NCBI RefSeq assembly: GCF_000191885.1
Contig: NZ_AEWI01000008.1
Span: 1-37,713 of the forward strand
Origin: Anaerophaga thermohalophila DSM 12881
GTDB lineage: Bacteria; Bacteroidota; Bacteroidia; Bacteroidales; Marinilabiliaceae
DNA: 37,713 nt
Direction of reading: 5' to 3'
Under the pieces are notes generated by a model. The model made no database searches. It was not told the origin of the DNA and worked only from the letters and a program-made list of their open reading frames with translations. This document shows, piece after piece, positions 1 through 7,489 of the stretch. Positions within the stretch are counted from its first letter, which is position 1, and every line of letters begins with the position of its first letter. A program made the position numbers and the translations under genes.

Positions 1-17
1 CTTTTTATACTGCACTC
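1..17 (-). repeat. Family A palindrome, fragment at window edge
   Basis: The first 17 bases, read on the minus strand, match the left terminal repeat of the family A element found intact at 71-216. The window therefore starts inside a repeat, as expected for a contig broken at a multi-copy sequence. Nothing else is recognisable before base 71. Confidence 0.6.
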
Positions 18-70
18 TTAGATCATTAGATTTTTAAATGCCAGAAACACGATGATTCCTCAGTATAAAT

Positions 71-216
71 GAGTGCGGTATAAAAAGCATATTTTTGTCA
101 AAATCAAGGCGTTTTAAATTGTATACCAGAGTTAACTTATTGTTAATGAGGCTACAAAAATTTAAAACAGCAACGAGTTTGGCAACAAAGATGCTTTTTA
201 GGCCGGGCTCATAAAT
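71..216 (+). repeat. Family A long palindromic repeat, copy A1
   Basis: This is a full copy of a ~145-bp element, also found at 7282-7428, 34453-34594, more diverged at 34599-34740 and 5'-truncated at 14706-14811. Its ends are imperfect inverted repeats of about 20 bp, GAGTGCGGTATAAAAAGCAT on the left against ATGCTTTTTAGGCCGGGCTC on the right. A second inverted pair lies inside (TTTTAAAT-type against ATTTAAAA-type), with GTTAAC near the centre, so the whole unit could fold as one long hairpin. It has no coding capacity. It lies in the 3' flank of nfnB. A MITE or REP-like origin is inference; no related transposase is in the window. Confidence 0.85.
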
Positions 217-283
217 TCTTTTTTTAAAATCTGATGGAACTCGTCCCGAATAACCGGGACTTGCTTCATACCTTTTTTCAGCA

Positions 284-1771
284 CTATACAGCATTCTCAA
301 CCTGCTTCGATAATTGCCGGTCCATGGCCTCGGCAGCTTTTCGTCCGTCACCCATGGCAAGGATTACCGTAGCTCCGCCACGAACAATGTCACCTCCTGC
401 AAACATAAACGGAACCGATGTCTGAAGATTTTCCTCATCCACCACCAAAGTGTGCCAGTCGGTTGTTTTCAGTTCAGGCAACGATTGGGGAATCAAGGGA
501 TTGGGCGAAACACCAACACTAACCACGACTGTATCTGCATCAAGCAGATATTCGGAACCGGGGATGGGTACAGGCCGACGACGACCGCTGGCATCGGGTT
601 CACCCAGTTGCATCCGTTGAACCCTTATCTGGCGAACATATCCTTTTTCGTCACCAATATATTCGATGGGGTTCTGTAAAGTAAGGAACTCAACCCCCTC
701 CTCTTTGGCATGTTTAATCTCTTCAATTCTTGCAGGCATCTCCTGTTCAGAACGACGGTAAATGATCATTGCCTTTTCGGCGCCAAGACGGAGGGCAGTA
801 CGTACCGAATCCATAGCGGTATTACCGCCACCAATAACAGCTACGCGTTTCCCTTTCAGAATAGGTGTATCGGTGTCTTCTTTGTTAGCACCCATAAGGT
901 TAACCCGCGTAAGATACTCGTTAGAGCTCAGAACGCCCACAAGGTTTTCGCCCGGAATACCCATAAATCTTGGTAAACCTGCACCACTACCAACAAAAAA
1001 GCCTTCGAAGCCCTCTGACTTCAAATCGTCAATGGTTGCCGTTTTACCAACGATAAAATTGGTTTCAAACTTAACTCCCATTTCTTTAAGACTGTTAATC
1101 TCCACATCCACAATGCTGTTCGGAAGCCGGAATTCGGGAATGCCATATTTCAGGACGCCGCCTATTTCATGTAGTGCTTCAAACACCGTAACATCATATC
1201 CGCGCTTAGCCATCTCACCGGCAAATGATAATCCTGCAGGCCCGGAACCAATGCATGCAATTTTCTTGTTTTTAGAAGGTGCCCGTTCAGGGATGGAAAT
1301 ATTTCCTGTTTCTCTTTCATAGTCGGCTGCAAACCGTTCAAGGTAACCGATAGCAACAGCCGGCTTTTTCAATTTCCGGGTATAAAAACAATTTGCTTCA
1401 CATTGTTTCTCCTGTGGACAGACCCTCCCGCATACGGCAGGCAACGAGCTGGTTTCTTTAAGCACGTGCGCAGCTTCAAGAAATTCGCCCCGTTCAATAT
1501 TTTTAATAAACTTTGGTATATTAATTTCCACGGGACATCCCTCAATGCAGGTTGGATTGGCGCAATCGATACAGCGGCTGGCCTCAATCATGGCGGCTTC
1601 AGCAGAAAGCCCCCTGTTAACTTCGATAAAAGAACGGCTGCGTTCCATCGGGTCCGCCTCGGGCATTTTAACCCTTTCGATATTCGTGCGTTCTTTGTTT
1701 TTTATCTTTCTAAGAAGCTCTTTTCGCCAGGGGGCATTACGCTCTTGTTTCAGTATATCTTTTTTATCCAT
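284..1771 (-). CDS. nfnB: NfnB-like large subunit of NADH-dependent ferredoxin:NADP+ oxidoreductase (GltD/GltA-type flavoprotein)
   Basis: A 495-residue cytoplasmic iron-sulfur flavoprotein. Two 4Fe-4S ligand sets are visible, Cys67/70/75/79 and Cys114/118/124/128. An FAD-binding GSGPAG lies at 175-180 and an NADPH-binding GGGNTAMDS at 314-322. This is the glutamate synthase small-subunit fold, and annotation pipelines often name such genes gltA or gltD. The partner 14 bases upstream, transcribed first, is a ferredoxin-NADP reductase-like subunit. That nfnA-nfnB order is known for the bifurcating transhydrogenase Nfn, which couples NADH and reduced ferredoxin to NADP+ reduction. No glutamate synthase large subunit is present, which argues against a GltBD complex. 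Length and start fit the family. A sulfide dehydrogenase (SudAB) role cannot be excluded from sequence. Confidence 0.85.
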   Translation of the reverse strand: MDKKDILKQERNAPWRKELLRKIKNKERTNIERVKMPEADPMERSRSFIEVNRGLSAEAAMIEASRCIDCANPTCIEGCPVEINIPKFIKNIERGEFLEAAHVLKETSSLPAVCGRVCPQEKQCEANCFYTRKLKKPAVAIGYLERFAADYERETGNISIPERAPSKNKKIACIGSGPAGLSFAGEMAKRGYDVTVFEALHEIGGVLKYGIPEFRLPNSIVDVEINSLKEMGVKFETNFIVGKTATIDDLKSEGFEGFFVGSGAGLPRFMGIPGENLVGVLSSNEYLTRVNLMGANKEDTDTPILKGKRVAVIGGGNTAMDSVRTALRLGAEKAMIIYRRSEQEMPARIEEIKHAKEEGVEFLTLQNPIEYIGDEKGYVRQIRVQRMQLGEPDASGRRRPVPIPGSEYLLDADTVVVSVGVSPNPLIPQSLPELKTTDWHTLVVDEENLQTSVPFMFAGGDIVRGGATVILAMGDGRKAAEAMDRQLSKQVENAV

Positions 1772-1785
1772 AAAAACTTCAGGGT

Positions 1786-2613
1786 TTATTGATGCTCTTT
1801 GAGGTAACGTTCGTTGGCATCTTTCTCAAAATCTTTATATCCGTTAAGACGCATAAGCATCTCATCAAAATCAACTTTATGGGCGTCAAATTCGGGGCCG
1901 TCTACGCAAACAAACCTGGTTTTCCCGTCAACAGTGACCCGGCAGGCACCGCACATGCCGGTACCATCCACCATAATGGTATTCAAACTGGCAATAGTGG
2001 GTATCTGATGTTTACGCGTAACCTCTGAAGCGAATTTCATCATGATGGCAGGACCAATAATGACAGCCTCATCAATTTTTTCGCGGGCAATAACTTTTTC
2101 CATTCCTTCAGTGATCAGTCCCTTTTCACCATACGAACCATCATCGGTCATCACGATTACTTCGTCGGAAAATTCGCGAATCTGGTCTTCAAGTATAATT
2201 AAATCCCTGGTGCGGGCAGCTATTATGGAAATCACTTTGTTGCCGGCCTTTTTGTTGGCCTCTACAATGGGTAACAGGGGTGCCACCCCAACACCGCCAC
2301 CACATGCCAAAACAGTACCCACCTTCTTCACATCGGTTGCCTGCCCCAGCGGGCCCACCAAATCGGCAACGGTATCTCCGACTTCCAGTTCAGCCAGTTT
2401 GCCCGATGTAACGCCCACACGCTGAACTACCAGGGTTATTGTTCCTTTTGAGGTATCTGCCGATGAAATGGTAAGGGGTATACGTTCTCCTTTCTCATCA
2501 ACCCGCACAATCACAAAATGACCGGCGCGACGGGCTTTTGCTATGCGTGGCGCTTCAATCTCAAGACGAACCACATTTTCTGAGAAGAATTCTTTACTAA
2601 CAATTTTATTCAT
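1786..2613 (-). CDS. nfnA: NfnA-like small subunit, FAD/[2Fe-2S] ferredoxin-NAD(P) reductase-like protein
   Basis: A 275-residue protein of the dihydroorotate dehydrogenase electron-transfer / sulfide dehydrogenase beta subunit type. It shows a flavin-binding RIPLTIS (44-50), a nucleotide-binding GGGVGVAPLLPI (105-116) and a C-terminal 2Fe-2S site with Cys221, Cys224 and Cys236. Asp216 is the likely fourth ligand, as reported for Nfn. It is the NAD(H) and bifurcating-flavin half of the complex with the product of the next gene. The start ATG (2611-2613) lies at the end of a family B link sequence. A perfect Bacteroidetes promoter sits about 455 bases upstream, so the mRNA probably has a long leader made largely of B repeats. 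Confidence 0.87.
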   Translation of the reverse strand: MNKIVSKEFFSENVVRLEIEAPRIAKARRAGHFVIVRVDEKGERIPLTISSADTSKGTITLVVQRVGVTSGKLAELEVGDTVADLVGPLGQATDVKKVGTVLACGGGVGVAPLLPIVEANKKAGNKVISIIAARTRDLIILEDQIREFSDEVIVMTDDGSYGEKGLITEGMEKVIAREKIDEAVIIGPAIMMKFASEVTRKHQIPTIASLNTIMVDGTGMCGACRVTVDGKTRFVCVDGPEFDAHKVDFDEMLMRLNGYKDFEKDANERYLKEHQ

Positions 2614-2637
2614 CCGTATAAAATTTATTTTTAAGGT

Positions 2638-2708
2638 CGGATGGAACTCGCATGCAAGGGTTTATACATGTTATTTTGTGACAAACTTTGTCATGCTCGT
2701 TTCATCCG
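2638..2708 (-). repeat. Family B palindromic repeat, copy B1
   Basis: A ~68-bp unit bounded by imperfect 15-bp inverted repeats, GATGGAACTCGCATG and CATGCTCGTTTCATC. It is joined to the nfnA start codon by a ~25-base AT-rich link at 2614-2637. On the minus strand the order is palindrome, link, then ATG of nfnA. Related copies lie at 4938-5005, 10744-10893, 11924-11990, 14356-14614 and 19896-19964. Confidence 0.85.
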
Positions 2709-2732
2709 TATATAATTAATCTAAGTTATTGG

Positions 2733-2872
2733 TCGAATGGAACTCACATGCAAATATTTATACATATCTTTATTAAGGGAAACTCCGTCATATTATTCGT
2801 TTCATCTTAAATCTTATATCTAAAATCTATTAATCTGTTATCGCAATCCTTGCCATGCTCGTTTCATTCGTA
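2733..2872 (-). repeat. Family B palindromic repeat, degenerate copy B2 plus a half copy
   Basis: A diverged B unit spans 2733-2807. It is followed by an AT-rich stretch and a second right-hand end (CCATGCTCGTTTCATTCG, 2853-2870). The same composite order occurs in opposite orientation at 10681-10893, so the two regions are copies of one longer module. From 2873 to 3152 no gene is seen. That stretch holds only one more B-like end near 2980-3000 and the promoter described separately. Confidence 0.7.
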
Positions 2873-3067
2873 ATTTGATATATAAAGAACTAAAGGAATT
2901 CGAAATCGTTTAATAAATTATCTACCATTATAGGTTACGGACAATTTGTGGCCGAAATGATAAATCAAAGTTCCCTGCTCGTTTCATTTCATTTCATTAT
3001 CAACCTCAAAGTTATAATTTAGTGTTTCACTTCGTGCTAAAACTTACAATTTGAAAAAAATTGAGTG

Positions 3068-3099
3068 CAAAAGTAATAATAACCTTTGTTGAAGGCAAA
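3068..3099 (-). promoter_or_regulatory. Bacteroidetes-type promoter, probably for nfnAB
   Basis: Read on the minus strand this is TTTG (3099-3096), 20 bases, then TACTTTTG (3075-3068). That is a perfect match to the Bacteroidetes -33 TTTG and -7 TAnnTTTG consensus at normal spacing. Transcription would start near 3061 and give a leader of about 450 nt before the nfnA ATG. Assignment to nfnA is inferred because no other minus-strand gene lies between. Confidence 0.6.
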
Positions 3100-3152
3100 A
3101 ACAGAAGCATAGACTTTTCTAATTTACAATGCATAAAAATAAGGAAATAATT

Positions 3153-3818
3153 CTACTTTGTAGTATCCATGTGCCAATAAGAAGTTCTATCATCTCCTTC
3201 TTCCTCTTCATTTTCATCTTCTTCGGGAGGTGGTGGTTTCTGCGGACCTTCTTTTCTGAATACTACAGCCACAACAACTCCGGCCAGGGCTCCCCAAAGA
3301 TGAGCTTCCCATGAATACTCAACGAGCCATTCTACCGGAAACAACCCCCAAAACAAACCGCCATATAAAAAAATAACCAGCATAGAAACTGCAATCAGAG
3401 GAACATAATTGCGAATAATTCCACTTAGAAAAAGAAAAGCCGCCATTCCATAAACCAGTCCGCTTGCTCCTACATGCCATGCATCGCGTGCGCCAAACCA
3501 AAGCCATATACCCGCAAGCAGATATATCCATACGAACACTTTAAATGCGATATCGCGATAAACGTAAAACAAAACACTTCCAAGCACCAGGAAGGGGCCG
3601 GCATTGGCACCAAAGTGACCCCAATCGGCATGTATGAAAGGAGCCGTAATAATACCCGGTAAACCTTGTAATGACAAGGGTTTAATGCCCAAAAAGTACC
3701 AGTTGGCACCTTCGAGGGATTCAATTAATCTGACCGTAAACATCAAAAAAAGCATAAACATGGGGAATACAGCACTGTAAAGTATTCTTTTTCTCTCTGT
3801 TTTCAGGTCACTGTGCAT
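3153..3818 (-). CDS. Rhomboid family intramembrane serine protease
   Basis: A 221-residue multi-pass membrane protein. The rhomboid signature is visible: an HxxxN motif at His68-Asn72, the catalytic serine in GASG at 117-120 (Ser119), and the catalytic histidine His173 in a late hydrophobic segment (SWEAHLWGALAG). About six hydrophobic segments span roughly 15-188. After the last one comes an unusual tail (about 190-221) of four prolines followed by a run of Glu/Asp, probably cytosolic and disordered. Rhomboids cleave substrates within the membrane; the substrate cannot be told from sequence. The gene lies 57 bases downstream of ltaE on the same strand and may be co-transcribed with it. Confidence 0.85.
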   Translation of the reverse strand: MHSDLKTERKRILYSAVFPMFMLFLMFTVRLIESLEGANWYFLGIKPLSLQGLPGIITAPFIHADWGHFGANAGPFLVLGSVLFYVYRDIAFKVFVWIYLLAGIWLWFGARDAWHVGASGLVYGMAAFLFLSGIIRNYVPLIAVSMLVIFLYGGLFWGLFPVEWLVEYSWEAHLWGALAGVVVAVVFRKEGPQKPPPPEEDENEEEEGDDRTSYWHMDTTK

Positions 3819-3875
3819 TATGTCAGCTAATGAATTGATGAAGTCACCGATACACGGCCAGCGAAATCGACTGCC

Positions 3876-4907
3876 TTATCCGTTTTTGTGTAACAGAAGT
3901 TTAATTTCCTCTACAAAATCAATAATTTCTGATTCTTTAGTATCAAAAGAAGTCATCCACCTTACCTCATTTCTTGATTCGTCCCAGATGTAAAAAAAGT
4001 ATTTTTTCTGCAACGGTTCAATAATATGCCTGGGAACAACCGCAAAAACACCATTCACCTCTACTTTCTGAGTGACTTGAACAGCATCAACCGGTTCCAG
4101 CCGGTTGGCAAGTAATTTTGCCATGCTGTTGGCATGCTCAGCATTCTTACGCCACAATTCGTCTTTCAGGTAAGCTTCAAACTGGGCTGCAATAAAACGC
4201 ATTTTAGAATGTAGCTGGGTTGTCTGTTTGCGAACATATTTTGCATTGACAGCCAGATCAGGATTTAAAAACACAACCGCTTCACCAAACATGAGTCCGT
4301 TCTTTGTACCTCCAAACGAAAGAACATCAACGCCCACATCAGTTGTCATTTCACGAAAACTGCAGCCAAGTGCGGCAGCTGCATTAGAAATACGGGCACC
4401 ATCCATGTGCAGGAAAAGACCTCTGCTATGAACAAAATCTGCCAATTCTTTTAATTCATCAATAGAATACAGTGTTCCAAGTTCAGTGGCCTGAGTAATA
4501 GACACAACGGCGGGTTGTGCATGATGTTCAAATCCGAAACCATGCAGATGCTTTTCTATGAGAGCGGGAGTAAGTTTACCATCTGGGGTTTCCAGTGTCA
4601 GCATTTTACATCCGGTGTGCTTTTCAGGAGCACCGCATTCATCCACATGAATATGGGCTGTTTCGGAACTGATAATGGCATTGAACGGACGTGTAGCAGT
4701 TTGCAATGCAATAACATTGGCCCCGGTGCCATTATATACAAAAAAAACTTTGGCCGTCTGACCAAAGATGCTTTGAAAAAGCTTTTCAGTACGCGCGGTA
4801 ACAGGATCATCGCCATAACCTATTGCATGATCTTTATTAACTTCCTCTAATGCTTTCATTATCTCAGGATGAACCCCTGAATTATTGTCGCTGGCAAATC
4901 CTTTCAT
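3876..4907 (-). CDS. ltaE: Low-specificity L-threonine aldolase (PLP enzyme)
   Basis: A 343-residue fold-type I PLP enzyme of the beta-eliminating lyase / threonine aldolase family, which cleaves threonine and allo-threonine to glycine and acetaldehyde. The HMDGAR segment (167-172) holds the Asp that contacts the PLP pyridine nitrogen, and Lys202 in FGGTKNG is the Schiff-base lysine. An early SDNNSGVHPEI segment is typical of the family. Length is normal and the gene is intact. The ATG at 4905-4907 is preceded directly by a family B link and copy B3, the same arrangement as at nfnA and the holin-like gene. No consensus promoter was found in the 800-base repeat-rich region upstream. Confidence 0.9.
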   Translation of the reverse strand: MKGFASDNNSGVHPEIMKALEEVNKDHAIGYGDDPVTARTEKLFQSIFGQTAKVFFVYNGTGANVIALQTATRPFNAIISSETAHIHVDECGAPEKHTGCKMLTLETPDGKLTPALIEKHLHGFGFEHHAQPAVVSITQATELGTLYSIDELKELADFVHSRGLFLHMDGARISNAAAALGCSFREMTTDVGVDVLSFGGTKNGLMFGEAVVFLNPDLAVNAKYVRKQTTQLHSKMRFIAAQFEAYLKDELWRKNAEHANSMAKLLANRLEPVDAVQVTQKVEVNGVFAVVPRHIIEPLQKKYFFYIWDESRNEVRWMTSFDTKESEIIDFVEEIKLLLHKNG

Positions 4908-4937
4908 CAGTATAAAATTAGTCTAAGTTATTGGTCT

Positions 4938-5005
4938 GATGGAACTCGCATGCAAGAACTTATACATACTCTTATTGTGGCAAACTTTGCCATGCTCGTT
5001 TCATC
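4938..5005 (-). repeat. Family B palindromic repeat, copy B3
   Basis: A full B unit with intact terminal repeats (GATGGAACTCGCATG left, CATGCTCGTTTCATC right). It is joined by a 30-base link (4908-4937) to the ltaE ATG. The link is nearly identical to the sequence directly before the holin-like gene start at 11061. Confidence 0.85.
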
Positions 5006-5315
5006 TTACATTTAATAAATTGTTAAAATTGTTAATGTGTTAGTTATTAGAATATTATAAGTTACATTAGCTAACAATCCTAACAATCTAACATTCCTAA
5101 CAATTTTATAACAATCTTTGCCATGCTCGTTTCATCTTACATTAATAAGTTGTTACGGCTGTTACGGCTGTTAGAATTGTTAAAGTTGTTAATATTGTTG
5201 ATATGTTAGTTGTTAGAATGATATTACATTAGCTAACTATCCCAACAATCCTAACATTCCTGACAATCTAACATTCCTGACAATTTTATAACAATTTTTG
5301 TCATGCTCTTTTTAT
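5006..5315. repeat. Direct duplication of a TTGTTA-rich palindromic module
   Basis: Two adjacent copies (about 5006-5136 and 5137-5315) share the same order: TTGTTA-type repeats, TTACATTAGCTAAC, then the complementary arm of CCTAACAATC-type repeats, then CAATTTTATAACAAT running into a family B right end. Within each copy the arms are inverted relative to each other, so each could form a long AT-rich hairpin. No coding potential was seen. Confidence 0.7.
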
Positions 5316-5333
5316 CTTACATCTTACTATCTT

Positions 5334-5440
5334 AAATCTAAAAATCTATTAATCTATTAATCTAAAAATCTATTAATCTATTAATCTAATAATCTATTAA
5401 TCTATTATCTATTAATCTATTATCTATTAATCTATTAAAA
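5334..5440. repeat. AT-rich tandem repeat of TCTATTAA units
   Basis: About a dozen short copies of AATCTATTAATC-like units run in tandem, with small length variants. They are too short and too regular to be a CRISPR array and there are no spacers. Similar bases also occur beside family B ends at 2807-2840 and 10705-10740. Confidence 0.8.
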
Positions 5441-5472
5441 CAACCTATGTCATGCCCGTTTTATTAATTAGA

Positions 5473-5489
5473 CGACACCTAATGTGTCG
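5473..5489. other. Short hairpin
   Basis: CGACAC and GTGTCG form a 6-bp stem with a 5-base loop just beyond the tandem repeat. No U-run follows on either strand, so it is not a convincing terminator. Confidence 0.3.
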
Positions 5490-5524
5490 CGCTTATAATT
5501 GTCAGCTATAAACATCAGATCCCT

Positions 5525-5659
5525 TCACGCTCTGTTTCCTTCACTCACGCAAGGTAATATAAATCCCCGGCAACCAATAATCTGAGAACGGAATAGCGGC
5601 GGATTGGCGCTCAGTTCTGCTGCTTTGCTCCCAAAGAATCCGCCGTTCCTGTATTGCAT
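5525..5659 (-). other. Compositionally distinct segment with a 44-codon open frame
   Basis: This piece is clearly richer in GC than the AT-rich repeats beside it. On the minus strand an ATG at 5659 opens 44 codons (beginning MQYRNGGFFGSKAAEL, ending at TGA 5525). An inverted repeat, GGCGGATT (5598-5605) with AATCCGCC (5637-5644), lies inside. I do not recognise it. It could be a small gene, a structured RNA or another interspersed repeat. It ends about 50 bases from the stop of the Usp gene, which is transcribed in the same direction. Confidence 0.3.
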
Positions 5660-5708
5660 AAGCAAACCGCTATCAACCTGTCACCAACCACTCCCGACGG
5701 GTTCACTC

Positions 5709-6836
5709 TTATCGCCGTGCATGAAAAACCAGTAATGGTGTGGTTGAATGGAACAACATTTTCTTCCCGATGCTTGGGTTGAACAGGCGGGCAAAGATAT
5801 TACGCCGGCGAGTGGTAAGACTGATGATGTCAATATTTTTGGATCGGACATAGCTTTCTATACCCACCCAGAAATCCTCGTTCTGAATAAGGTCAAAATC
5901 AATTTGGGTATTAGGAAATTTCTCTTCCACATATTTTTTCAGGCCCTCCATTTTTATCTTGTCCCATTTATCGGAAGATTTTTCGCACACATGTGCAAAG
6001 GTAATAGAAACATCCAAAGGTTTAACCAGTTTTTCAAGTTTATCGAGGGCAACAAAATCAGACTCTTCAAAATTGGTGGCGTAGAGAACTTTTTTCATGT
6101 TATCGATTCCCTTATATTCGAAATCTTCGGGAACAGCCAAAACAGGAACCCGGGCACCTTCCATAACCTCAGCAGTAACAGAACCAATCAAATCCGATGC
6201 CTTACGGTCTTTTCCCCTGGTTCCCATTATAATTATTGTAGGTTCGTACTCATCGCTAAACCGGATAATTTCATCCTCAGCCACGCCGCGAAGCAATTTT
6301 GTATGGATATGTAATTTTTCAAGTCCTTTATCTTTTTTTCGTTGCTTCAAATGCCCCATGAAACCGTTCATATCCTCTCTGGCTTTTTCTTCAAGGTCGA
6401 TCAGCATTTCATCAATACTTGTGTCATACACATAAGCTTCGGCAAACGGGAGGGTATTAATGACCGGATTGTAAAAAACGTGCAAAACGGTTATTTCAGC
6501 ATCTAGCCTGGCTGCCCAGTCCATAGCCATATCGGCAGCTTTGGATGAATAATCACTAAAATCGACAGGTAATAGAATGCGGGACTTGGAAGGTCTTCCT
6601 CGTTTCTTTTCTTCGGCTTTCAAAAGTTCTGGTCTTTCAACGTCCTCCATGATTTTCACGGCTTTTTCCAGATCCTGCTCACGAATTCTTATTTTTACCC
6701 CGTCTGAAATGTATCCCTGAATCAGATTGACATTCTCCAGGAAACATTCAATTCCTTCGCTTTCGAGCAAAGAACGTATGATTTCAGCATGTTCATACGA
6801 ACGTGTTGCGAGAGTTATTACTTTATCTTCTGCCAT
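5709..6836 (-). CDS. Universal stress protein with N-terminal DUF2007-like domain and two Usp domains
   Basis: A 375-residue cytoplasmic protein. Residues 1-70 resemble DUF2007 (putative signal-transducing domain; ATRSYEHAEIIRSLLESEGI near the start). Residues about 85-236 form a complete Usp domain with the nucleotide-binding pattern G205-x2-G208-x9-G218-S. Residues about 247-375 form a second Usp domain in which that glycine motif is missing (TTRRRNIFARLFNPSIG region), so it probably does not bind ATP the same way. A short basic linker (KKRGRPSK, 77-84) joins the first two domains. Tandem Usp proteins usually bind ATP and respond to stress; the DUF2007 part suggests an extra ligand or partner. 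The gene stands alone, with repeats on both sides. Confidence 0.85.
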   Translation of the reverse strand: MAEDKVITLATRSYEHAEIIRSLLESEGIECFLENVNLIQGYISDGVKIRIREQDLEKAVKIMEDVERPELLKAEEKKRGRPSKSRILLPVDFSDYSSKAADMAMDWAARLDAEITVLHVFYNPVINTLPFAEAYVYDTSIDEMLIDLEEKAREDMNGFMGHLKQRKKDKGLEKLHIHTKLLRGVAEDEIIRFSDEYEPTIIIMGTRGKDRKASDLIGSVTAEVMEGARVPVLAVPEDFEYKGIDNMKKVLYATNFEESDFVALDKLEKLVKPLDVSITFAHVCEKSSDKWDKIKMEGLKKYVEEKFPNTQIDFDLIQNEDFWVGIESYVRSKNIDIISLTTRRRNIFARLFNPSIGKKMLFHSTTPLLVFHARR

Positions 6837-7281
6837 AGCTTTAATTTTTTTATGATTTCTGAATTCATAAATTCTTACCTGACTGATTCATAAATTTTCT
6901 ATTACAATGGCCAACTATCGGCGAAATGCAAGCGTCCCCAACAAAACCGGCTCGAAAATAATACATTATTCCCTTCTCCTGTTTTACCTGAAGTGGCTTG
7001 TATTTTTTGATATTTGAACATCTCATCACGAAAACTCATGAATAAATCAGGCTTAGATTTTAAGATTTCAAGTTAAGATTAATTTTATGAGTACGGTATA
7101 ATCGCCGGTTTTTTGTAAAAGTTTAATGAACTATTTTGAATATTAAGATAGGAAAAATAAGAAAGAAAATCAAATCCAGCTGACAGGCACGTAACAAAGA
7201 GTATGGGATAAGAGCTCTTAACCCGTGGATAGGAAAAATTATCTATCGGTACGGATACCTCGAAATGGTAAAAGGATAAAT
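6837..7281. other. Intergenic region without a recognised gene
   Basis: About 445 AT-rich bases upstream of the Usp gene. I see no tRNA-like fold, no convincing ORF and no full promoter match on the minus strand. Family A copy A2 begins at 7282. Confidence 0.5.
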
Positions 7282-7428
7282 GAGTGCAGTATAAAAAGCA
7301 TATTTTTGTCAAAATCCAGGCGTTTTAAATTTTTGTACCGGATTTAACTTATTGTTAATGAGGATGCAAAAATTTAAAACAACAACGAGTTTAGCAACAA
7401 AGATGCTTTTTAGACCGGGCTCATAAAT
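7282..7428 (+). repeat. Family A long palindromic repeat, copy A2
   Basis: A near-identical full copy of the ~145-bp palindrome at 71-216, with both terminal repeats. It ends 61 bases from the stop codon of the RelA/SpoT gene, so it would be in that transcript's 3' region and could fold as a long hairpin there. Confidence 0.88.
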
Positions 7429-7489
7429 GGCACATAAGGCTGGGATATAAGGATATGCCAAAGACCTGTGCCCTTTGCACCAACTATTC

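Noticed and set aside
34..360. Minus-strand 108-codon frame over family A copy A1, and a similar 68-codon frame at 7309-7515
   Set aside because: They share residues only because both run through the same family A repeat; each also overlaps the end of a real gene out of frame.
284..2613. Glutamate synthase (GltBD) operon
   Set aside because: The small-subunit fold fits, but there is no large subunit, and the partner is a ferredoxin-NADP reductase-like protein with a 2Fe-2S site, which fits Nfn instead.
5334..5440. CRISPR-like array
   Set aside because: The units are 8-12 bases with no unique spacers and no cas genes; it is a simple AT-rich tandem repeat.
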